In this document: in pieces, positions 11,285-20,100 of the stretch
Layout: each line of letters begins with the position of its first letter
Numbering within the stretch: position 1 is the first letter of the stretch
Assembly: GCA_958496175.1 (NCBI GenBank)
Contig: OY292274.1
Span: forward strand, 33,767,482 to 33,831,481
Source of the DNA: Sisyra terminalis
Lineage: Eukaryota; Arthropoda; Insecta; Neuroptera; Sisyridae
Direction of reading: 5' to 3'
DNA: 64,000 nucleotides
Translations under genes and position numbers: made by a program
Notes under the pieces: generated by a model
Database searches by the model: none
The model's input: the letters and a program-made list of their open reading frames with translations, nothing else
What the model was told of the DNA's origin: nothing

Positions 11285-12367
11285 CTTAGGCCGGCCGCAC
11301 ACTGTAGTGAACAATCATCCTCAAACGAATAATTTTTTTAAGCTGGCAGATAAGCCAGACAATGTATTGAAGTAGTGATGGAGGCTGACACTCATACGTT
11401 CCCGGGCACCTGATCGCTACTGCTAGTTCAAATAATTATTATACTAATAATTACAAAAAAGGTAAAACAGCATCAGGGGATCGAGAAAAATGAGCTGGCA
11501 GACGAACCAGCTAAAGAAGATACGAGGAGGGAGAGACCGTCGCAGGAAGGACTCACCATGGAGGACTCAATTAGAGAGTGCCATAAACGAAGTTGGGCAA
11601 CATGGGATACTATAGGGCAGAGCCATCCTCAAAAACTGCAAAGGGTAAGAAAATCAGTGCTGGGTAGTCCTTCCCTGAGTACCCCGACTAGGAGAGAAAG
11701 TATGGTGTCCGTCAGGCTGAGAGTTGGTCATATCAAATTGACCCACTCTCACTTGATGACCGGAGAACAGACGAGATGCAGAAGCGGAGGCGAGCTAACG
11801 GTGGACCATATCCTCGTGGAATGTCAGAACTACAGGGAGGAAAGGGAGCAGTGGGAATTACCACAGGATATCGAAGAATGCCTAAACACAACTAGAGGGA
11901 TTCAGGCGACCATCAGATATCTCAAAGCGGCGAGACTATACGAAGACATTTAATCCACAGTTTTAAAGTAATATATTGTGTATATTAAAATAATGTGAAT
12001 GTAATAAATCTGGACAAGAGCAATGTGCGAGTGCAGTGTTGTTTCGAGTGAAATGATTGGAGAATAATATAGTGTGGATAAAGTCGTGCAAGACCCAGGT
12101 TCTTAGAGCGACTTTAAATAACATTATTAAAAAAAAGAAAATTTAGAAATCGAACTACTATGACGTTTTTTTGTTTGTGGCGAACGATAAGTATGCAAAC
12201 AACGACAAGCAATATATAACGAGCAGAATGTTGTATAACGTACAGATAGCCGGGAATAAGTTCGACATCCTCCAGTGCTTTAATTCATGGTCTGGCTTAT
12301 CTGCCAGCTTCAAAGAAATGTTTCGTTTGAGGATGATTGTTGGTAACAGTGTGCGACCGGCCTTAAG
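11285..12367. mobile_element. Harbinger-like inverted-repeat element, TTA target site
   Basis: Terminal inverted repeats of about 75 bp: the left (11290-11360) starts GGCCGGCCGCACACTGTAGT and ends AGCTGGCAGATAAGCCAGAC. The right (12290-12362), reverse complemented, starts GGCCGGTCGCACACTGTTAC and ends with the same 20 bases. Both outer ends abut TTA, which fits the 3-bp TTA/TWA duplication of PIF/Harbinger elements. The interior is mostly a LINE 3' end (about 11466-12140), so the original element was probably only about 0.4 kb. No Harbinger transposase is present. A 3-bp duplication is weak evidence on its own, so the superfamily is tentative. Confidence 0.65.
11466..12141 (+). pseudogene. 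5'-truncated Jockey/LOA-type LINE, end of ORF2 and 3' UTR
   Basis: A frame of about 160 codons (11468-11953) matches the tail of non-LTR ORF2 proteins. It first has the end of RNase H (GIEKNELADEPAKE, compare the family pattern G-I-x-G-N-E-x-A-D-x-x-A-K). The usual C-terminal Cys/His region follows: VRLRVGHIKLTHSHLM, then a reduced zinc-knuckle-like C-x12-H-x4-C (the Cys of TRCRSGG, VDHI, VEC). The upstream RT and endonuclease parts are missing, as in 5'-truncated insertions. About 190 bp of 3' UTR follows, ending in an A-rich run at about 12126-12141. It lies wholly inside the TTA-flanked inverted-repeat element and so inserted after it. Confidence 0.75.
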
Positions 12368-12424
12368 AAAAGCTATCTATAGAAACAAATCCGCTTTCGA
12401 TTTTCTTAAATATTTGTGCTAAGC

Positions 12425-13092
12425 TAATTCTTCCTTAAAATATTGTAGCGATCTTATCGAATTTTTTGAACAAGAAGATTACTTATGATTTTCAAAAAGT
12501 GAGGACTTTTTCAGTGATAAATTTTCAAAAAATACTCATTCAAAATAAATTAAAGCTATTAAAAAAAAAACACAAATCAAAAATAAAATTTCAAATTCTT
12601 TTTCCTTAAAAATTGATGACTAGAAGAATGAATATTTTTAGTTCATAGTTTTCTTCCGATTTGCTTAAAAATTTCACTTAGGTACTAAATGTTTTTAAGG
12701 AAGTAGCACAATATAAAAAAAATAAGTAAATTTTAAATAAAAAGTAAAATTAAACTAACAAACTTTAATAAATTTCTAAAACTAAACAAATTTTCTCCAT
12801 TGTCAAGAAAAACCTTTTTTTTTAATTCATTCTTACGTCTTAGTTTAGAAGCTAAGTATTGTTCTTTTCTTCATAAAATTAAACTACAAAAATAAAATTT
12901 GAAAATAATTTATTACAACATTTCTTTTTACAATTATTTTTAAACACACTTTTCATTAACTTTTTTAAAAAAAATAATTTTAACGATTTTGTTTTATATT
13001 ATGGAATCAACTAATTATAACAATTTTGTCAAACATTTAAAACTCAACATTAAAAAGTAAAAATTTCACTTAAAAAATAAAAACAAAAACAT
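12425..13092. other. AT-rich spacer / 3' region of the FHA gene
   Basis: Very AT-rich, no ORF. It probably contains the 3' UTR of the minus-strand gene that ends at 13093: a minus-strand AATAAA lies near 12910. Confidence 0.4.
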
Positions 13093-16000
13093 TTACTTTT
13101 TTGATCTGCTCCTAGTATTATAAGAGTGATTATTTTCATTTTGCAATTTCTTTGATGACAGTTTCACATTCTTCTTTGGTAAATTATTGGTTTCCTAAAA
13201 AAATAATTTACATGAACGTTAAATATATTATATATGTGATTTTCACATAATTTCGTCACACAATTTCCGTTTACTTACTTTAGTTGTAGAACTTCTCTTA
13301 ATTGTTTCTTTTTTGGGTGGAGGATTCAGTACTACAACAGGAAAATTTTCAATCGAATTTAAGCTATTTTTATTGCTTTTTTCTTGTTTACTTGTTCTCT
13401 TATTTGTAGCAGTTGATATGTTGGTAGTGTTAATATTTCCTTTATTTAACTTGACGAATAATTTTTCTGAATTATCTTCAATAATTTGTGTCGAATCTTC
13501 ATTTAAATTATTTAAATTCTGCTTCTTGACATCTTCAATATCTATGAGCTGTGTAAGATCTTCATTAAGAGTGTCGTCATAACTCAGACTTAAATTTTGC
13601 CTAGTAATTCTTTCATCTGTAAGTTGGGTGAGATTTTCATAATAAATATCGACTTTATTATTTGGAATTTTATGTGTTGAATCTTCTGCTTTAGTTAAAT
13701 TTTGTCTCTTAGCATCATTATCATCTATTAATTGAGTAAGAACGTCCTCGAGATTTACAGTTCCAATATTTTGTTCTAAATCTTTTGATTTCTTTGTTGA
13801 ATTTTGTCTACTACCAAAGGTTTCGTCTATATATTGTGTAAGATTTTCATCAGGAAAGTCACAGTTTGCAGAAGTTCCACCATTATCAATTATTTGTATA
13901 AAAGTTTGTCCAAGATCAATTTTTTTCTTTTTCTGATTAACTTTTACTTCTAAAGTTTGGGGTACACTTTTTTCCAAGCAGTTATTCGATTCATGATTTT
14001 CTTCAATAACTTGAGTAAGTATATTTTCCATGTCATCATTCTCTTGTCCTAATGCTGTTTTTTCTTCTATTAATTGAGTCAATATTTCCTCAGAATTACA
14101 AATATTTTGTTTCTTATCTTTCTCAAAAATCCTTTCTTTGTATGTTCCACTATGAACATTTTTATTTAAACTATTTTCTGGAATACCTATAAATTGTGTC
14201 AAAGAATCGTCGTTATCAAGTATATTAACTTCTGTTGTCGCTTGATTGTTACCGATAGATGTTTTTGTAAAACAAATACCCTTTGCCTTTGGACGTTGAA
14301 AAATGATTTCATCATTGTCTATATCTTCATCACCGAACAATAATTTTGGCTTAAATTTAGGTATTGAGTTAGTTTTCGTATCAATTATATTTTCTTTTGT
14401 GGCATCAGTAAGAACTATTGTACTTTGTTGTATTGATTTTCTTTTAATTTCAACTTCCTCACATACAATTTGAGTAGGTTCATCATATATAAAAGATTTA
14501 ATTTCTTTTGGTTCCAATTCATTGTGTTCAATTATGGATATATTAGCAGGTGAATCAAATCGTGGAGTTTCATCTTGGAAATTAGCACGTAAAACTTTTT
14601 CTTCTTTTGGTCCAGTACCTACCAAGTCATCTGAAAGTTGTGTTGAGGCATTGAAAATAGCAAACGACTTATTTAAATCATTGTTCACTGTAGGTGTATC
14701 AAATATACTCTTCTGTTGGAAAGAAATAATCGATTTAAATTGCTTTTCATTAAATGAATTAGATTTTATTTCACTTTTTATTGAATCGATATTTTTGTCA
14801 ATCACTTGAGTTGCGATATCATAAATATCTTTAGCATCAGACTTCGAAGGAATGAGACATTGTTTTTTTAAGTTATTATTTAAACAGTGTTGTAAATAAC
14901 TACCCCCTTTCTTAACACCAATAGGTGTGTCAAATATACTCTTCTCCTTAGTATAAGTATCAAACTTTGAAATATTTTCTGGGTTCTTTGGAGATTCAAT
15001 ACTATCAAGATCAATTAATTGCGTTGAAGCTTCAAATATTTGAATGCTACTATCGTTGATTTTTGAAGATGAATTGCAATCATTTTGTGTTTCCTTATTA
15101 ACACCGGAAGGTCCAGCTTCCAACAAATCTAGTGTATTAATTTGGAAGTCATTTCCAGCTTTTATTTCATCTGCAAATAAATCATCATCGCTGCTCTCAT
15201 TTATTTGAACCCAACCATCGGTGCTATTTTTCTTTAATTTGCCAATTAATCGTATTGTATTAAGACTATCTTCGCTGTCACTATCGATGACTGGATGTTT
15301 TTTACCTATAACAGATACTTTTGTTCCGATTTCTTGAGAATATTCAGCCATAGATCCTCGATATATTTTTTCATATAAACTTTCAATTACTTTTAAATCG
15401 AACTGTGTTTCTGATTCAGAAAACGATTTACCTTTATTTTCTTTGTTAAAATCAGATCCATTTTCTAAGACTTTCATGTCAGAATTTTGAATATTTAAAT
15501 CGAACTGGGTTTCTAAATCTAAAGATAACTTACTACAATCCTTAGCTTGATGGACTTCTTGCTTTTCAATATTTTTATCATTTATTTTATACAAGTCAGT
15601 ATTTATAAGTTGTGTTTCTAAGTTATTAATATCTTGAGTCAAATCCTTTGTAATTTCATTTGTATTGATATAGTTATCCTCAGAACTGTATTTTATAGAG
15701 TTGTCAATCTTATGTAAACCTTCTATCCATTCTGTCTCTTCTTCAAAAAGCCATTTTTTATTATCAAATGTGGTTCCTTCAACGTTTTCCAAATTACTCA
15801 TATTATTTAAGCAAGGTGAATTATTTTTTTGTTGTTCAAGGATTTCTGTTTTACCTGTATCGTTCTCAATAGTGATTTTTTTTTCCGTATGAAATTCTAA
15901 TTTTGATAGCTCTAAATCAGAAACGTCCATTTCATCGATCCAAGTTTCTTCAATTGCAGTATTAATGTTATCAGTAACTGCTTCAAATATAAATTGAGTA

Positions 16001-16584
16001 GAAGGAATAAAATCATCATCGTCGTCATCTTCGAAAAAATTAGACTTGTCAAATGTATTATTTGGCACATTTATAAATGAATTTATTGAAGAATTTCGAA
16101 AATCTGTTGGTTCACTTCTATCACTGATTATAAAATAAATGAAATTACAATTTCCTATAGAGAGCGACATTTTTGATTTCAATGAATTGCATATGAACGG
16201 AGTAACGCTTGAATCATTTAATTTCGAAATATTTAATGAATTCAAATTGCTAAAATAATGCTCCGATCCATTAACAATAATTGCTGCTTGAACCTCTGAT
16301 ATTCCCTAAAAAACGTTTTTCTAAAGATGTATTTAAAATAATCTATTTTTTTACTTACTGGGTTTTCTAAATACACTGTCACTAGATGTTTATTACTTCC
16401 TATTAAATTGACACCTTCAAAAATATCATAGCGATCTTCGGAACAATATAATTCAGCAACCTTAAATTATAAATAAAAAATCAGTTGTTATCGTTGTGAT
16501 TCTAGTTTTTTGAATATGAAAAAAATAATAATTCAGCATATTAAATATTTGTTTATTTAAAACTATTACCTTCTTTCGAGACAT
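13093..16584 (-). CDS. FHA-like, TQ-repeat protein (MDC1/Mu2-like)
   Basis: Four exons on the minus strand: 16584-16570, 16460-16359, 16305-13279 and 13194-13093, in phase with GT/AG borders, giving 1081 residues. Residues about 15-90 fold like an FHA domain (FEGVNLIGSNK, then VTVYLENPGISEVQAAI, then a final SLSIGNCNFIYF). Compared with typical FHA domains the phosphothreonine-contacting Arg after Gly is Ser and the Ser-x-x-His is Ser-x-x-Gln, so binding may be altered. The rest is acidic and low complexity, with about 17 Thr-Gln sites, mostly of the form TQ-hydrophobic-I-D/E (for example NLTQLIDE). It also has acidic Ser clusters (DSDSEDS, ESSDDD) and a basic C-terminus (NTRSRSKK). This layout resembles the ATM-target scaffolds MDC1 and Drosophila Mu2, but no BRCT repeats follow. 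A read-through of the strong donor at 13279 would add 12 residues instead of the last exon. The name is inferred and the gene itself is solid. Confidence 0.7.
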
Positions 16585-17183
16585 ATTTTTAAAAATGTAC
16601 GTTTATCATTTAAAGATTAACCGCCATTTAATTAAAAGCTTAATTTATGTTTTATTGATTAGTTGCATTAGATGCTTATTTGCCGCACTTGTTTCACTTG
16701 TTCAATATGTTTACTGCGTTTGCTGCGTTTATTAATGTCAAATGTTCATTGTTTACCATGGTAGGTTGGCTGCACTGGGTTACGGTTTGCATCTGATGTT
16801 TTGATAAACTTTTAGAGCGTAATTGAGATTGCTCACATCAATATTACGCACAAATGTTTAAGTACAAATAAAATAAAAGATATAAACACATAAACTCCGA
16901 AAAAAATACAAACGGCTAATTGATTACAAAATGCACCTTCAATTTCTTTGAGCTAAATTGTTTTGGTCTCAAATACGCCTATTGACTTCTATGCCGTTCA
17001 TGTTTACCGCGTTTACCGCTATAAATGGTGTCATCTGGCATCATCTGGTTTTACATCTGTCAACATCTGTCATTTGCGGCATTTAAAAGGTCACTTATGT
17101 TTATCTATAAAGTCTATAATCATAGATTTGCTGAAAACTACGAAATTTTTGACGTTAGAAATTGGTACAAATAGCTGTGAAAA
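16585..17183. promoter_or_regulatory. bidirectional promoter region, FHA gene / ZAD zinc-finger gene
   Basis: The two start codons face away from each other 599 bp apart, so this interval must hold both promoters. Two repeated motifs stand out. GTTTACTGCGTTTGCTGCG near 16710 recurs as GTTTACCGCGTTTACCGC near 17002. A cluster of CATCTG (E-box class) sits at about 17030-17075 with another copy near 16791. No TATA box is obvious. The functions of the motifs are not established. Confidence 0.45.
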
Positions 17184-20100
17184 ATGGCTAATAAATGTTT
17201 CATTTGTTCTGAAAATTTTAAAATAATGATTTCTTTGCAACAATGTTTGAATGAATGTGAACAATTATCTGTGGCTCAAATTCTACAAAATTTACACTTT
17301 TTAACCGTAAGAACATATAAAAATGATCTATAAGAAATTATTTCATTATGTGATTTTTAAATATTTTTTTAAAAAATGTGCGACTACTTTTTAAGGATTT
17401 ATTGTCGTTTCCTAGGCAAGACTACGATTCTTCTGGCGACACAAAAACAAAACAAAAATTAAGAATAAACTTTTTCGATATCTCGCTTACTTTCGAAATA
17501 TAGAGCCCTAAAAAGGGAAAAAATAATTGATTGATTGCTCCATCAATTGTTTGTGCTAAAAAAAACATCAACAAGGGGTCTAGAGGCGAAGCCCTGGTGA
17601 TGGCAGGGGGGCGTCACTCCCCAAATGAAAACATTTGAGATGTTTATTCAATAATTGCGGAAATATGATACAAGCCCTCCTTATCGACATCAATATCTGG
17701 CAAGGCTAAATTTAGTTAAAATTGATAATAATGGTATCTATTGCGAAATCATCTAAAGCATACATTTTTAAGTCTCATGTCGTTTTAGCAACATAAATAT
17801 CTGGCAATATTGCATTTTTGATTTAGTTTTCAATTTAATTCGTATATATATAATATATGTCTTTGAGATTCAATTAAAAAATTATTTTATTACAACGCGT
17901 TTCGACAGTTTTTGACTGTCATCAGGTAATAATAATAATATTTTTTTTTTTGAAAAACATTTCTTTTTTTTGAGTGACTTCGGTCCCCAACCTTCACCGG
18001 GGCTTATCCCCTGGACCTCTAGTTTATATTTTTATTAGCACAAACAATTGATGGAACTACGGTTGTAAACATTTACCTTTTTTTCTTGAAAATTCTGAGA
18101 AATTAGAAATTCGTCTAAAAAAGTGAAAAAAATTAATTAATTTATCCATTTTTTGGGGTCGATATTTCGTAAACTAAACGAGGTATCGAAAAATGTTCTC
18201 CTTCATTTTCATTTTTTATTCGTCGAGATCTATAAAAAGTCGTCAAAATATCGTGGCGCCGGAAGAGTCGTAGTATCCCCGTTTCCTAGACTGTTTTTTA
18301 ATTGTTCAATTGTTTTTTTTTTATATAGAAAGAAGCTATTTAATAATCATCAACTGCCATTAAATTTATTAGCTTACTGGTAATTTTTTTACTGTTCATT
18401 AGCACTACGGCATTATCCCAAATTTTAGCCAAAAAAATTGAAGGTATCAGAATAGGCAAAAAAAAAGAAGTACAGAAAAGTGGGGCCAAATTCCATTTAG
18501 AACAGTCGAATCTGGCAGCGTCGCATTTTCTACTTTGTTTTTTAATCTATTCGCGATTTTTTTGTTGATTCTTATATGGTATAATTATCTGTTTTGTGAC
18601 TAAATTTTCATTAGGGGCCGATTTATTCGCGAATTAAATTCAAAACAAAATAGATAATGCAACGTTGCCAGATTTGACTACGCTAAAAGGGACTTGAGCC
18701 AAATTTTCATTATGAATTAATTTATTTGAGAATTAAATTAAAAACAAAGTAGAAAATACAACGTTACCAAATTTGACTGTTTTAAAAGGGACTTAAACTA
18801 AAAAATGTAATATATATGTTTTTAATACATTTTCAAATTGTAAATTTATTTGAGCACGTATAAAACTATGATAACTCTAGCGAATTAGAAAAATCGGCTC
18901 AAGTCCCTTTTTGAACAGTCAAATCTGGCAACGTTGTATTTTCTACTTTGATTTTTATACTTTTTGCGATTTTTTGGTTAATTTAATTCTAATATGAGCT
19001 ACTTTTCTCTTTTGAGGCTAAATTTTCATAAAGGGTCAATTTATTCGCGAATTAAATTAAAAACGATGTCGAAAATGCAACGTTACCAGATTTGATTGTT
19101 GTAAAAGGGACTTTAACCGAAAAATCTTCAAAATGGTCTGCATGCGGCCGATGCAACCTTCGATTTTACATTCTTTCCTAGTGGTTCCAAACTATTTCCA
19201 TTTGCGTACCCCTTGTTATGTTAATTCCTCATTTCAAAGTTATAATGTTGATAAAAAGTAAGGCTCATGTCCTTTTCAGTAACGTTTCATTTTCTACTTT
19301 GTTTTTAATTTAATTCACGATTTTTTGTTAATTCAATTCTAATATTGTATAATTTTCTCTTTTGTCGCTAAATTTCATTATGGCCCGATTTATTCACGAA
19401 TAAATTAAAAATAAATATATTAACCTCGCTAAAAGAGACATGAGCCAAATGTAATATTCTTGTTTAATGTTCATTCATATACAAATAGAGGCTCAGGTAT
19501 CTTTAGAGCGATACAATCTGGCAAAGTCTCATTTTCTATATTGTTAATTCAATTCGCGAATTTTATTAACTCATTCTGTTTAGTTCATTATCGGTTAATT
19601 CGTTTTTTGCGTTAATTCGTTATTGCTCTATTTATTATGGTTGAATTATTCATGAGTTGAATCTTCGGTCCTCTTGTAATCCTTATCAGTTATGTAACCC
19701 GATGTAAGCCTTATTACCTATTGTCTGTAATTTTCTTTAAATTAACAAAAAGAAATCGTCTTGTAGCTAGTAAAAATAAATAAATATTTTGAACTTAGTC
19801 AGGCAATTTTGCAATCCTATATTTGAAATTTTATTTACGGAAATCTGAGCTCAAAATTTATATTATATCATAATTCAATTCATAACAAAAAGAGATTATG
19901 GTTCTTTGTCCGTCAGCATTGGGCTAGAATACTTACAAATAGAAATACAGTAATTGAATAAAATTCGTAAAACTTTACAATTTTTATGCCATTTAAGAAT
20001 TCGCATATTATGAAGTCATTTTTTATGATTCAGAAATTATTTATTTAAATTTTAAGATTATTTTAATAATTATTGTAACAATGAAGTTATGTACCATAAT

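Noticed and set aside
12171..12422. 83-codon ORF as a gene
   Set aside because: It runs through the terminal repeat of the Harbinger-like element and has no homologous features.
13313..13582. Plus-strand hydrophobic ORFs over the FHA gene
   Set aside because: Antisense shadows of the long minus-strand exon; the sense frame has the splice and repeat evidence.
17905..17935. Hammerhead ribozyme in the foldback element
   Set aside because: The CTGATGA and CGAAAC pieces are there on the minus strand, but the helix between them would have to use the core G and A that must stay unpaired, and no cleavage-site helix is evident. Kept only as a remark.
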